Source: Phyllobacteriaceae bacterium
GTDB lineage: Bacteria > Pseudomonadota > Alphaproteobacteria > Rhizobiales > Rhizobiaceae
Length of the DNA stretch: 64,000 nucleotides
Direction of reading: 5' to 3'
Assembly (NCBI GenBank): GCA_024742765.1
Contig: JANSXT010000012.1
Coordinates: 62,001 to 126,000 of the forward strand
Below, piece by piece: positions 1 through 8,852 of this stretch. The translations under genes were made by a program, and so were the position numbers. Numbering within the stretch: position 1 is the first letter of the stretch; each line of letters begins with the position of its first letter. The notes beneath the pieces were generated by a model. The model ran no database searches. It was not told the origin of the DNA and worked only from the letters and a program-made list of their open reading frames with translations.

Positions 1-731
1 GCACGCTTGTGCGCACCAATGCCACCGTCATTTCCGCGATAGCTCTGATGCGCGACGAGGCCGATGCGATGATCTGCGGCCTCGACGGCCGCTATGAGCG
101 GCATCTGCGCACCGTGCGCTCAATCGTCGGCGTCCGCGACGGCGCGCGTGATCTGTCGGCGCTGTCGCTTCTGATCTCCGGCAACGGCATGACGTTCTTC
201 ACCGACACCTATGTGTCGATCGAGCCGACGCCCGAGGAACTGGCGGAAATGACGCTTCTGGCCGCCGAGGAGATCCAGCGTTTCGGCGTCGAACCGAAGG
301 CCGCGCTTCTGTCGCACTCCAATTTCGGCTCGCGCGATAGCGCATCGGCCGCCAAGATGCGCCGTGCGGTCGAGATCCTGCATGCGGCGCAGCCGGACCT
401 CTGCGTCGATGGCGAAATGCATGCGGACAGCGCGCTCAATCCCGAACTGCGCACCCGCGTCCTGCCGCATTCCATCCTCGATGGTGAAGCCAACCTCCTG
501 GTCTTCCCGAACCTCGATGCGGCCAACATCACGCTCAACGCCGTCAAGTCGATGACCGACGCGCTGCATGTGGGCCCGATCCTTTTGGGGACACGGCGTC
601 CCGCCCATGTCCTGACGACGTCGGTCACCTCTCGCGGCGTGGTCAACATGACCGCAATCGCCGCCGTTGAAGCGGCACAGGCCACCGCCCAGAACCAGAC
701 AAGCGCCGCCGCGCCGGTTACCGCTCGTTAA
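1..731 (+). CDS. maeB: NADP-dependent malic enzyme, C-terminal phosphotransacetylase-like part (5' end missing)
   Basis: The gene enters from outside the window; the frame is already open at base 3, so the GTG at base 9 is internal. About 240 residues are visible. They resemble the phosphotransacetylase-like domain carried at the C-terminus of MaeB-type malic enzymes, with an NATVISAIALMRDEADAMICGLDG-like stretch near the start and THVGPILLG-like sequence (here ALHVGPILLGTRRPAHVL) near the end. In this family the missing N-terminal half decarboxylates malate to pyruvate, and the PTA-like part is regulatory. The last 20 residues are Ala/Gln rich. A free-standing phosphotransacetylase is the alternative, but the family match and absence of a local ackA favour MaeB. 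Confidence 0.85.
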   Translation, partial: TLVRTNATVISAIALMRDEADAMICGLDGRYERHLRTVRSIVGVRDGARDLSALSLLISGNGMTFFTDTYVSIEPTPEELAEMTLLAAEEIQRFGVEPKAALLSHSNFGSRDSASAAKMRRAVEILHAAQPDLCVDGEMHADSALNPELRTRVLPHSILDGEANLLVFPNLDAANITLNAVKSMTDALHVGPILLGTRRPAHVLTTSVTSRGVVNMTAIAAVEAAQATAQNQTSAAAPVTAR

Positions 732-773
732 CGTTCATCGTAAATTCAGCTTGGCCAAGACATACTGGCCCCG

Positions 774-791
774 GCCACTTAAACAAGTGGC
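774..791 (+). terminator. Stem-loop after malic enzyme, weak terminator candidate
   Basis: A perfect 7-bp stem (GCCACTT / AAGTGGC) with an AAAC loop lies 43 bases after the malic enzyme stop. It is followed by ACATTGTTTC rather than a clean T run, so termination is only a possibility. Confidence 0.35.
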
Positions 792-811
792 ACATTGTTT
801 CTGCCATAGCG

Positions 812-1951
812 ATGGCGGGGCGGGGTTTTGTGTTGATGGTGTACCGGGGTTTCAGGGCCTTCCTGGCGTGTTTGTGTGGCATTGCGATTGCCATGGGCCT
901 TGCCGCCCTGACGGCGGTTTCGGCACCACCGGCCAACGCCCAATCGTGCAGCAGCCTCCAGTCGCAACTGGCCAGCGCGCGGCGCGGCGGCGGCAACCGG
1001 GCCGAATATCGCCGCTATGCGGACGCCGCCAAGCGTCAGCAGCGCGAGTTGCGCAAGGCGCAGAGGACGTTCAGCCGTCGGGGCTGTCAGCAATCGCGGA
1101 CACGGCAGTGCCGGTCGCTCGGCTCGACCATCAATCAGATGCAGGCCAATCTGGGCAGGCTGCAAGGCATACGCGACCGCAATCGTGGCGGAGCGTCGCG
1201 GCGCGAGATCCGGCGTCTGGAGCGCGCGGTGCAGCGCGCATGCAGCCGCCGCCAATCGACACGCAGGGCCTCGGCCCGCCGCGAGACCGGCACGGTGCGC
1301 CGCGCGCGGCCCAACCGGACCCAGAGCGCGCGGCCGGCAGCGCCGGCGCAGCCATCATTCGCCGGCGAACACAGGACGCTGTGTGTGCGCACATGCGATG
1401 GCTATTACTTCCCGATCTCGTTTGCCACGAACGCCGACCATTTCGAGCGCGACAAGGCGATCTGCGCGGCGCTCTGCCCGGCGGCTCCGACGATGCTGTT
1501 CACCCATCACAGCGGCGACGATGACGGCCCGAAGAACATGACGGCGCTCGACGGCACCGCCTATACGGACCTTGAGACGGCGTTTGACTTTCGAGAACGC
1601 CGGCGCAGCGAGACCTGCACCTGCGGACGCGCAAACACCAGCCTGATCGGCATTGAGGGCATCACGCCGCGGCCCGGCGAAGCGGCGCCGGAACAGGCCG
1701 AGGAAAAGCCCGACCGGGTGCCGCCGCCGCGTTTTCGTCCGGACCTGGCCGCCGACCCCGAAACCCGCGCCAACGCGGCACAGGGTCTGACAGCCGGTCG
1801 CGTGGCGGACATTGCGCGTTCGGTCAGCGTTGGCGAAATCTACGACGTTGCCGGAAGCCGCGATGAAATCAGGGTCGTCGGCGGAGAATTTCTTCCCGAC
1901 CCAGAAGAGGCATTAGATCTGACAAATCCGGTCCCCACGCCCTTCCCGTAA
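812..1951 (+). CDS. DUF2865 domain-containing secreted protein
   Basis: The product is 379 residues with an N-terminal hydrophobic signal segment ending near a PPANAQ cleavage-like site. A long Arg/Gln-rich region follows (about residues 45-190), probably coiled-coil. The conserved core, around residues 190-270, contains [15 protein letters not shown] and CAALCPA and ends near LETAFDFRE. This cysteine-containing core is typical of DUF2865 proteins of Hyphomicrobiales, whose function is unknown. A second ATG at 836 gives a more compact signal peptide ([15 protein letters not shown]) and may be the true start. The 3' end overlaps the convergent gltX gene by 83 bases. Confidence 0.75.
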   Translation: MAGRGFVLMVYRGFRAFLACLCGIAIAMGLAALTAVSAPPANAQSCSSLQSQLASARRGGGNRAEYRRYADAAKRQQRELRKAQRTFSRRGCQQSRTRQCRSLGSTINQMQANLGRLQGIRDRNRGGASRREIRRLERAVQRACSRRQSTRRASARRETGTVRRARPNRTQSARPAAPAQPSFAGEHRTLCVRTCDGYYFPISFATNADHFERDKAICAALCPAAPTMLFTHHSGDDDGPKNMTALDGTAYTDLETAFDFRERRRSETCTCGRANTSLIGIEGITPRPGEAAPEQAEEKPDRVPPPRFRPDLAADPETRANAAQGLTAGRVADIARSVSVGEIYDVAGSRDEIRVVGGEFLPDPEEALDLTNPVPTPFP

Positions 1952-3248
1952 GCGCGATGCGCAGCGGCATGAACAGCGCCCTGCCCTTGCGACCCGATTG
2001 CGTCTTGGCCGCATCGGTCCACCGCTTCCAAAGGGTCGCATCCGCCTCGCCATCGGGCAGGCAATCGAACGCATTGCGGGCATAGGCCAGATCGTCGCCC
2101 TCGAGCGTCGCGTCCCCGGCCGGCCCATCGGTGACCACCGGCCACCAGTCCGCCGCATCGGCCACCTTCTTCACATTGGCACGGATCATCATCCAGAACG
2201 GTTCGGCGCGCGCATCGTCCGGATCGATGCCCGCATCTGCGAGCCTCGTACGCACCGCATCGAACGGCAGATCGTGCACGAGCGTCTCGTTCAGCCCGTC
2301 CAGATCGGCCGGATCGAACTTCGCCGCGGACTTGGTCGTCGCGGCGATGTCGAACGCCTTTGCCAGCGCGTCCATGTCCGCCATGGCCGAGATCGCCGTC
2401 GACGAACCGGTCAGAACCGCAAGGCTGGCCACCGCCATCGGCTCGTAGCCGGCTTCGGCCAGGCTCTTGATCGACAGCGCGCCGGAGCGCTTGGACAGGC
2501 CCTCGCCGCTGGCCGTGGTCAAAAGGTTGTGGTGGCCGAAGGCGGGCGGCTCGGCGCCCAACGCCCTGAAGATCGCCATCTGCGCACCGGTGTTGGTGAC
2601 ATGATCGTCGCCGCGAATGACGTGGGTGACGCCCATCTCGATATCGTCGACCACCGAAGGCAGCGTGTAGAGATAGGTGCCGTCGCCCCGGATCAGCACC
2701 GGATCGGACATGGAGGCCAGATCGACGCTCTGCTCGCCGCGCACCGCGTCGGACCAGCTTATATCGGTCCGCTCGGGCGCGAACGGATCGTCCTTGAAGT
2801 TCGGCAGAAGGAAGCGCCAATGCGGTGTGCGGCCTTCGGCTTCCAGCGCGGCCTTTTCGGCGTCGGTCAGCTTCAGCGCCTCGCGGCCATAGACCGGCGG
2901 CAGCTTGCGGGTCAGGCGTATCTTCCGCCGCCGCTCGAGCTCGTCCGGCGTCTCGTAACAGGGATAGAGCAGCCCCACGTCCTTGAGCTCTTGCGCCGCC
3001 TTGTCATAGGCCTCCATCCGCCGCGACTGGTGAGCGATGCGATCCGGATCGATGCCGAGCCAGCGCAGATCGCGCTCGATCTGCTCGGCAAATTCGGCCT
3101 TCGAGCGGGCGGTATCGGTATCGTCGAACCGCAGGATGAAGGCGCCGCCATTCTGCTGGGCAAAGAGCCAGTTGAAGAGTGCAGTGCGCACATTGCCGAT
3201 ATGGATATGGCCCGTCGGCGACGGGGCGAAACGAACGGTGACAGTCAT
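1869..3248 (-). CDS. gltX: Glutamate--tRNA ligase
   Basis: Charges tRNA-Glu with glutamate in the cytoplasm. The 459-residue length suits bacterial GluRS. The class I signature is at the N-terminus ([13 protein letters not shown], residues 7-19), followed by [10 protein letters not shown] and the glutamate-binding [10 protein letters not shown] region. The KMSKS-equivalent loop reads [11 protein letters not shown], with Gly where most GluRS have the first Lys. Alphaproteobacteria often carry two GluRS paralogues, one of which also serves tRNA-Gln; this could be either. The C-terminus runs antisense through the last 83 bases of the DUF2865 gene. The MFS gene lies 18 bases upstream on the same strand. 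Confidence 0.93.
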   Translation of the reverse strand: MTVTVRFAPSPTGHIHIGNVRTALFNWLFAQQNGGAFILRFDDTDTARSKAEFAEQIERDLRWLGIDPDRIAHQSRRMEAYDKAAQELKDVGLLYPCYETPDELERRRKIRLTRKLPPVYGREALKLTDAEKAALEAEGRTPHWRFLLPNFKDDPFAPERTDISWSDAVRGEQSVDLASMSDPVLIRGDGTYLYTLPSVVDDIEMGVTHVIRGDDHVTNTGAQMAIFRALGAEPPAFGHHNLLTTASGEGLSKRSGALSIKSLAEAGYEPMAVASLAVLTGSSTAISAMADMDALAKAFDIAATTKSAAKFDPADLDGLNETLVHDLPFDAVRTRLADAGIDPDDARAEPFWMMIRANVKKVADAADWWPVVTDGPAGDATLEGDDLAYARNAFDCLPDGEADATLWKRWTDAAKTQSGRKGRALFMPLRIALTGRAWGPDLSDLMPLLGREEILRRRP

Positions 3249-3266
3249 GTCGCCCGCTTACGGAAG

Positions 3267-4502
3267 TCACCCGGCATTGGCAAGAAGATGCGCTTCGCGG
3301 CGCTTCAGAAGCCGCCGCGCCGCCATCGTCATGATCACGGCGACCCCCGCGCAATAAAGGCCCATGACGACAATCTGCGCCGGGTAGGCAATGCCGATGT
3401 CGATCAGCGCGCCGGTCAGGCCGGGCCCGACGGCGGTGCCGAACACCATCATGGCGACAACCACCGCGCGGATCGCGCCCAGTTCGCGCGTGCCGTAGAT
3501 TTCCGGCCAGAGCGCACCGAACAGCGTCGACGAAAACCCGTAGGACACGCCGAGCAGCGCCATGAACAGGAACGCGCTCCATTGCGCTTGCAAGAGGCCC
3601 AGGCAAAGGCAGGCGAGCGACAAGGGGACGAGAAAGATCGGCAGCAGCGCGGTTGCCGAAAACCGGTCGATCAGCGCGCCGGCGATCAGCACGAAGCCGA
3701 TGGTCGTCACGCTCATTACGGCGAACGACGAGGCGAAGACCGGCAGCGACCAGCCGCGCAGCTCCACCAGATAGACCTGGTGGAAGAAGATGGTCGTTCC
3801 GATGAAGGCCGGCGCCAGAACGCCCGTCAGAAGCACCCAGAATAGCGGATCGCGCATCACTTCCGTGCGCGTCCAGTCGCGCGGCGCGACGACCCTTTTG
3901 TCGGGCGCGTCCGACAGCGGTTCGCGCTCCCTTGCGGTCAAAAGCGATATGGCCGGCAGCGCGACAAGGATCAGGATCGCTGCACCGAAAAGCCAGGCGT
4001 TGCGCCAGCCAAGTGCGGCGGCCAGCGCGACGAACGCGAACGGGAACAGCGCTTCGCCCGCATTGTGGCCGAGCGTGACAAGGGAGACCGCGCGGCCGCG
4101 ATTGGCCGCGAACCAGCGCCCGGTGGCGGTCAGGGCGTTTTGCGTCATCATGCCCTGCCCGAACAGCCGCAGCACATAGATGACGACCACCAGCGTTGCG
4201 ATGTGCACCGAAAAGGCCATGCCGACCGCCCCGAGCGCCAGAAGCGGCACGATGATCATCGTCACGCGCGCAGCGCCGTAGCGGTCGACAATCCGCCCGA
4301 GCCAGGGCAGCGTCAGCGCGCTGGCGAGCGTTGCCAGCATGTAGAGCCCGCCGAACTCACCGTGGCTGAGCCCATATTCGGCGCGTATCTCGCCGGCCGA
4401 CAGCGCAATGAAGAATGTCTGGCCAAAGGCCGAAAAGAACGTCAGCAGAAATCCGCCGGCGATCCACCGGGCATTGTTGGCCACAAAGCGGACAAATGGC
4501 AT
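3267..4502 (-). CDS. MFS transporter
   Basis: The protein has 411 residues and about 12 predicted membrane segments, with the MFS loop 2-3 signature [12 protein letters not shown] near residues 70-80 and a related [12 protein letters not shown] motif at the start of the second half. Two six-helix halves are separated by a polar loop around residue 200 ([16 protein letters not shown]). This is a secondary carrier of the inner membrane; the substrate cannot be read from sequence. It lies upstream of gltX on the same strand and is divergent from the VIT carrier, sharing a 93-bp intergenic region. Confidence 0.85.
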   Translation of the reverse strand: MPFVRFVANNARWIAGGFLLTFFSAFGQTFFIALSAGEIRAEYGLSHGEFGGLYMLATLASALTLPWLGRIVDRYGAARVTMIIVPLLALGAVGMAFSVHIATLVVVIYVLRLFGQGMMTQNALTATGRWFAANRGRAVSLVTLGHNAGEALFPFAFVALAAALGWRNAWLFGAAILILVALPAISLLTAREREPLSDAPDKRVVAPRDWTRTEVMRDPLFWVLLTGVLAPAFIGTTIFFHQVYLVELRGWSLPVFASSFAVMSVTTIGFVLIAGALIDRFSATALLPIFLVPLSLACLCLGLLQAQWSAFLFMALLGVSYGFSSTLFGALWPEIYGTRELGAIRAVVVAMMVFGTAVGPGLTGALIDIGIAYPAQIVVMGLYCAGVAVIMTMAARRLLKRREAHLLANAG

Positions 4503-4595
4503 GAAGGAGACCTAGGAACGAACATGGCCGCCCTAGCGCCTGGCCCGGCAAGAGGCAACCAGCAATGGCTGCGGCGGCCCATCGGGGAGCAAACC

Positions 4596-5324
4596 ATGAA
4601 GCTCGAACACCGGCACGAGCCGGACGCTATCGCCGCGCGCCTGGCCGAAGGCGCAAAGCCCAACTATCTGCGCGACTGGGTCTATGGCGGCATTGACGGC
4701 GCGGTGACCACTTTTGCCATTGTCGCCGGCGTCGTCGGCGCGGCGCTGTCGGCCAATATCGTCATCATTTTGGGCCTCGCCAACCTGATCGCCGACGGAG
4801 TTTCCATGGCCGCCGGCAATTATTCGGCGACCAAGACGGAGATCGACGAGCTTGAACGCACGCGCGCGATGGAACATCGCCACATCGCGGCTGATCCGGA
4901 CGGCGAACGCGAGGAAGTCCGCCAGATCTTCATGGCCAAGGGCTTTGAGGGCGAAACGCTCGAAAAGGCTGTCGAAGCGATCACGTCCGACCGCGAGCGC
5001 TGGATTTCGACGATGGTCACCGAGGAGTTCGGGCTGAGCGAGAATGTGCGTGATCCCCGTATGGCGGCGGGCGCCACCTTCGCCGCGTTCGTCGTGTGCG
5101 GGGCTGTTCCCTTGGTCCCCTATTTCCTGCTCGGTCCCGCATTGGCCAGCCCGGTCGCGCTCGTTCTGACGACCGGTGTCTTTTTCCTGATAGGGTCGAT
5201 GAAGAGCCGCTGGTCGTTGCAGCGCTGGTGGGTTTCGGGCCTTGAAACGATGACGATCGGCTGTGGCGCAGCCGCCATCGCCTTCGGCATCGGATATGCG
5301 CTAAGAGGGTTCGGGGCCGGATGA
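4596..5324 (+). CDS. VIT1/CCC1-type metal ion transporter
   Basis: The 242-residue membrane protein belongs to the VIT1/CCC1 family, which moves Fe2+ or Mn2+. The diagnostic first membrane region reads [23 protein letters not shown], followed by [19 protein letters not shown] charged cytoplasmic segment (residues about 85-150) carries the Glu-rich metal-binding portion ([19 protein letters not shown]), and three more hydrophobic segments follow. The start at 4596 is chosen because GGGGAG lies seven bases upstream and the protein then begins just before the conserved core; the frame is open much further upstream but is not family-like there. Confidence 0.88.
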   Translation: MKLEHRHEPDAIAARLAEGAKPNYLRDWVYGGIDGAVTTFAIVAGVVGAALSANIVIILGLANLIADGVSMAAGNYSATKTEIDELERTRAMEHRHIAADPDGEREEVRQIFMAKGFEGETLEKAVEAITSDRERWISTMVTEEFGLSENVRDPRMAAGATFAAFVVCGAVPLVPYFLLGPALASPVALVLTTGVFFLIGSMKSRWSLQRWWVSGLETMTIGCGAAAIAFGIGYALRGFGAG

Positions 5325-5340
5325 ACAATTGGGAATTTTC

Positions 5341-5964
5341 ATGATGATCCGACAGTTTCTCGCAGCGCTGGCGCTGACCATTGCGGCCGGGCTGGCCGTG
5401 CCCAAGGCGCATGCCTCGCCGGGCTTTGATTTCGTCTGTTTCGACCGCGCAATCGTCGCCTCGATCGGGCTCGATCTGGAGTGGGAGAACGCCTATCTGA
5501 CGATCGATGGCGAGGAGACCGTTCTGCCCGCGACGGGCCAGGGCGATTCGATGCGCGACAGTTTCGCGTTCGCCGGCGATGGCTATTCGTTTCAGGGCTT
5601 CGTGCCGGAAGGCCAACTCAGCCTTGCCGACGGCCGCACCGCGCAATGCTATCAGGCCCGCGACTCGATCAAGACGATGGCGCTCTACGGGTCGGACAAC
5701 AACTTCCAGTGGTCCGCCTATGACGCGCGCGGCACCGGCAGCGGCAATGTCCGCGCCGCGCCGTCGGTTTTTGCGGAAAAGGTCGCAAGCCTTGGCGATG
5801 GCGAACCGGTCATCATCAAGCGCAACACCGATGAATTCCTTGACGGTTTCTTCTGGTTCCAGATCGAATTCGGCGAAGGCGAAACAGGCTATGTCTGGGG
5901 CGCGCTTTTGTGCACCGATGCCGATGAGCCCGAACTGAACACGACCGTGCGGCGGTGCAGTTAA
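5341..5964 (+). CDS. Secreted protein with C-terminal SH3-like domain
   Basis: The 207-residue protein begins with a signal peptide (MMIRQFLAALALTIAAGLAVPKAHA). An uncharacterised region containing two or three cysteines follows. The C-terminal 75 residues resemble a bacterial SH3 domain (GSGNVRAAPSVFAEKVASL and FFWFQIEFGEGETGYVWGALL). SH3b domains usually bind cell wall or protein ligands in the periplasm; the role here is unknown. It lies 16 bases downstream of the VIT carrier and may be co-transcribed. A TTG twelve bases upstream keeps the frame, but ATG 5341 gives the better signal peptide. Confidence 0.7.
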   Translation: MMIRQFLAALALTIAAGLAVPKAHASPGFDFVCFDRAIVASIGLDLEWENAYLTIDGEETVLPATGQGDSMRDSFAFAGDGYSFQGFVPEGQLSLADGRTAQCYQARDSIKTMALYGSDNNFQWSAYDARGTGSGNVRAAPSVFAEKVASLGDGEPVIIKRNTDEFLDGFFWFQIEFGEGETGYVWGALLCTDADEPELNTTVRRCS

Positions 5965-5982
5965 AGTCTGTTTGACAGAAAC

Positions 5983-7656
5983 TTATGTCCGGTCCCTGAA
6001 CCGGTTTGTGATCGGGTAGCGGCGGTCGCGGCCAAAATTCTTGCGGGTGATCTTCACGCCCGGTGCCGACTGGCGGCGCTTATATTCGGCCACATAGAGC
6101 AGATGCTCGATCCGGTGCACAAGATCGCGGTCATGGCCGCGTTCGACGATCGCATCGACCGCCATTTCATGCTCGACAAGACATTCGAGGATGTCGTCGA
6201 GCACCGGATAGGGTGGCAGCGAGTCCTGGTCGGTCTGATCGGGTCTGAGTTCGGCAGATGGCGCCTTGTCGATGATATTGACGGGGATCACCTCCCCCGT
6301 CGGCCCAAGGCCGCCGGGCGGCATGTGCCGGTTGCGCCAGCGCGCCATGGCGTAGACCTGCATCTTGTAGACATCCTTGATCGGGTTGAACCCGCCATTC
6401 ATGTCGCCATAGAGCGTCGCGTAGCCGACGCTCATCTCGCTCTTGTTGCCGGTGGTGACGACCATCGAGCCGAACTTGTTGGAGATCGCCATCAGGATGG
6501 TGCCGCGTGCCCGGCTCTGCAGGTTTTCCTCGGTGACGCCCTCATTGGTGCCCGCGAACATCTCCGAAAGGGCTGTGGCGAACCCTTCGACCGGCGCGTG
6601 GATCGGCACGACATCGTAGCGGCAGCCCAGAGCCCTGGCGCAGGCTTCCGCATCGGCGATCGATTCAGGCGCGGTATAGTCGTAGGGCATCATCACGCAG
6701 CGCACGCGCTCTTCACCCAGCGCATCGACGGCCAGTGCCGCGCAGATTGCCGAATCGATGCCGCCCGACAGGCCCAGCACCACATTGGCAAAGCCGTTCT
6801 TGTTCACATAATCGCGCAGGCCCAGCATGCAGGCGCGATAGTCCGCCTCCATCGTGTCGGGAATGACTGACATCGGCCCGTCCGCGAACACCCAGACATC
6901 GCCGTCCCGCCGGCAGGTCACCACCGCGACCTGCTCCTCGAACTGGCTCATCTGGAAGGCCAGCGTCCGGTCGGCGTTGAAGCCGAACGAGGCGCCATCG
7001 AAGATCAGATCGTCCTGCCCGCCGACCTGGTTGGCATAGATCATCGGTGCATCGCTCTCGATCACCTGCCGCAAGACGATCTGGTGGCGCACATCCATCT
7101 TGCCGCGATAATAGGGCGAGCCGTTGGGCACGAGCAGGATTTCAGCGCCGCTTTCGGCCAGCGTCTCGCAGACGCCAATGTCGCCCCAAATGTCCTCGCA
7201 GATGGGGATGCCGATCCGCACGCCGCGAAAATCGACCGGGCCGCGCACCGGGCCGGGCTCGAAGACGCGCTTTTCGTCAAATTCGCCATAATTGGGCAGA
7301 TCGACCTTGAACCATTCCGACGTCACCGTGCCGCCATCGAGCACCAGCGCCGCATTGTGCCGCTTTCCCTCGCGCATCAGCGGCACGCCCATGATCACGC
7401 CCGGCCCGCCATCGGCGGTGTCGGCGGCCAGCTCCATCATCGCTTTTTCGCATGCCGAAAGGAAAGCAGGCTTGAGCACCAGATCCTCGGGCGGATAGCC
7501 GGCGATGAACAGTTCGGTGAAGACGACCAGATCGGCGCCATGGCGCGCGGCGTCGGCGCGGGCTCGCCTGGCCAGGGCCAGATTTCCTTCGATATCGCCG
7601 ACAATTGGGTTCAACTGCGCGATCGCAATGCGCAAAACATCGGGGCTGGTTGTCAT
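5983..7656 (-). CDS. nadE: Glutamine-dependent NAD+ synthetase
   Basis: Makes NAD+ from deamido-NAD+, ATP and glutamine-derived ammonia. The 557-residue protein has an N-terminal nitrilase-type glutaminase domain (residues 1-270) with the Glu-Lys-Cys triad visible as ELFIAGYPPEDL, FKVDLPNYGEFDE and GIPICEDIW. The C-terminal synthetase domain has the ATP pyrophosphatase P-loop VLGLSGGIDSAICA and the TTGNKSEMSVGYATLYGDMNGG motif. ATG 7656 is preferred over the in-frame GTG at 7665 because the upstream GGGA sequence is too close to the GTG. It is divergent from the first Crp-like regulator. Confidence 0.95.
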   Translation of the reverse strand: MTTSPDVLRIAIAQLNPIVGDIEGNLALARRARADAARHGADLVVFTELFIAGYPPEDLVLKPAFLSACEKAMMELAADTADGGPGVIMGVPLMREGKRHNAALVLDGGTVTSEWFKVDLPNYGEFDEKRVFEPGPVRGPVDFRGVRIGIPICEDIWGDIGVCETLAESGAEILLVPNGSPYYRGKMDVRHQIVLRQVIESDAPMIYANQVGGQDDLIFDGASFGFNADRTLAFQMSQFEEQVAVVTCRRDGDVWVFADGPMSVIPDTMEADYRACMLGLRDYVNKNGFANVVLGLSGGIDSAICAALAVDALGEERVRCVMMPYDYTAPESIADAEACARALGCRYDVVPIHAPVEGFATALSEMFAGTNEGVTEENLQSRARGTILMAISNKFGSMVVTTGNKSEMSVGYATLYGDMNGGFNPIKDVYKMQVYAMARWRNRHMPPGGLGPTGEVIPVNIIDKAPSAELRPDQTDQDSLPPYPVLDDILECLVEHEMAVDAIVERGHDRDLVHRIEHLLYVAEYKRRQSAPGVKITRKNFGRDRRYPITNRFRDRT

Positions 7657-7711
7657 GGCCGACACGTATCCCGGTGCCGTGGCCCGCGCAACACCGCGTT
7701 TTCATCCCGAA

Positions 7712-7742
7712 TTGACACAAGGGCATTTTGTCGACAATTGTC
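7712..7742 (+). promoter_or_regulatory. Candidate promoter with overlapping palindromes upstream of first Crp-like gene
   Basis: TTGACA at 7712-7717 could be a -35 box. Two perfect overlapping 10-bp palindromes follow where the -10 region would lie: TTGTCGACAA (7728-7737) and GACAATTGTC (7733-7742). This arrangement suits a dimeric regulator binding over a promoter, possibly autoregulation by the adjacent Crp-like protein. No clear -10 hexamer is visible. Confidence 0.35.
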
Positions 7743-7772
7743 CCGCGCCGCGTGGGGGAGCGGGACTGTAAG

Positions 7773-8444
7773 ATGGCTGACAATTTTGAGCGCTCACCGT
7801 TCGAAGTCCTGCCGCAGAACCTGCAGGCAGAGATTTCCGGCGCCCTCAACAGAACGGTTTTCGCCAAGGGCGAGCGGCTGTTTCAGCGCGGAGAGCGGAA
7901 CAAAATCGGCCTTTTCTGGCTGCGCCGTGGCGTGACCATTTTCACCCAGGATGAGCTGCAAGGCGATTTCGGTTTCGCCTGGCCATTTTATTGGGGCATC
8001 TGGGGCGCACCGAGCCTTATCGGGCAGCAGCACGCGGCCAGTTGGACAACTGTCACGCGGTGCGAAATGGACGTGCTGCCGCTCGAGGCGGTGGAAAAGC
8101 TGTCGAAGAACGAGGCTTTCAGTGGCCTGTTGAGCGTGTGGGCCGCGCGCGATCTTGCGATTTCGATCCATGTCTCGGCCGTGCTGAATGAACAGCGTAC
8201 CGAACTGAAGGTGCAGCAATATCTGCACGCCGTTGCGAAACACGCGCTTGCGGACCCGGCGCGCCGGCCGTCGACCGGTGTGACCAGCATTGCCTGGCCG
8301 TTCTCGAAAACCGATCTGGCACGCTTTCTGGGCGTGTCGCGCCCGCATCTGAGCACGGTTCTGGGCCATTTGCCGCCGACATGCGCCGTTCGCATCGACG
8401 GGCGCTATCTGAGCGTCGATCCGGTGCTGCTGGCGCAAGACTGA
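7773..8444 (+). CDS. Crp/Fnr-like transcriptional regulator, first of three tandem paralogues
   Basis: The 223-residue protein has an N-terminal cupin-like cNMP-binding fold (residues about 15-125) and a C-terminal winged helix. The recognition region reads WPFSKTDLARFLGVSRPHLSTVL. The middle carries PFYWGIWGAPS, a motif shared by all three neighbours. There is no cysteine cluster of the Fnr Fe-S type and no clear cAMP-binding RGE..R-S motif, so the ligand is unknown. ATG 7773 is chosen because a GGGGGAG run lies upstream and the protein then aligns with its paralogues; the frame also opens at 7728. It is divergent from nadE. Confidence 0.75.
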   Translation: MADNFERSPFEVLPQNLQAEISGALNRTVFAKGERLFQRGERNKIGLFWLRRGVTIFTQDELQGDFGFAWPFYWGIWGAPSLIGQQHAASWTTVTRCEMDVLPLEAVEKLSKNEAFSGLLSVWAARDLAISIHVSAVLNEQRTELKVQQYLHAVAKHALADPARRPSTGVTSIAWPFSKTDLARFLGVSRPHLSTVLGHLPPTCAVRIDGRYLSVDPVLLAQD

Positions 8445-8665
8445 TGCCCGGACGGCCGATCTAGGCGGCAACCCGACAAATCCAAACTCACGCTGCGGAA
8501 GCCAAATAGCCCGATGAGCCTTGATGACCCGGTCACATCAGGAGAGGCAAGACTTGCAAATGCAGATCGAAAACTTCATTTGCTTTCGCTGTTCACCAAA
8601 ATAACATTCGATTGATTTTTGTTGTATTATATATAGGCCAAAGATATATTCTTTTTATCCGATGA

Positions 8666-8685
8666 TTTGTTTTGTAATAAACAAA
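8666..8685. promoter_or_regulatory. Inverted repeat in the AT-rich island
   Basis: TTTGTTT (8666-8672) and AAACAAA (8679-8685) form perfect 7-bp arms around a 6-base spacer. The spacing and symmetry suit a dimeric DNA-binding protein. Confidence 0.35.
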
Positions 8686-8768
8686 AAATGTCAGATATCA
8701 TACAAATCAATTTACTATCCGATTTCCTATCTATATTCATGTAAATTAACAATGACCCCAGCATTTGT

Positions 8769-8797
8769 TTGACAGTGTCGCATCTTGGGACATGAAA
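8769..8797 (+). promoter_or_regulatory. Possible promoter for second Crp-like gene
   Basis: A perfect TTGACA lies at 8769-8774. The hexamer 17 bases further (ATGAAA, 8792-8797) matches a -10 box poorly. The site is about 55 bases before the start codon at 8853. Confidence 0.3.
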
Positions 8798-8852
8798 GCC
8801 CTTGGGTGGCACCGGTCGGCATGACCGGCGCCGTTTTGGGGGCATACAATCG

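Larger units (their letters stand above)
8445..8852. other. 408-base intergenic region with an AT-rich island
   Basis: No convincing gene is seen between the first and second Crp-like genes. Bases from about 8590 to 8760 are strikingly AT-rich against a GC-rich background, with runs such as TATTATATATAGG and TTTACTATCC. The octamer TATCCGAT occurs twice in the same orientation (about 8656 and 8716). The flanks return to normal composition. It could be a complex regulatory region, a silencer-bound segment or an old insertion. Confidence 0.6.

Noticed and set aside
8590-8760. Fnr-box (TTGATNNNNATCAA) in the AT-rich island
   Set aside because: Only half-sites occur; TTGATTTTTGTTG lacks the second half.
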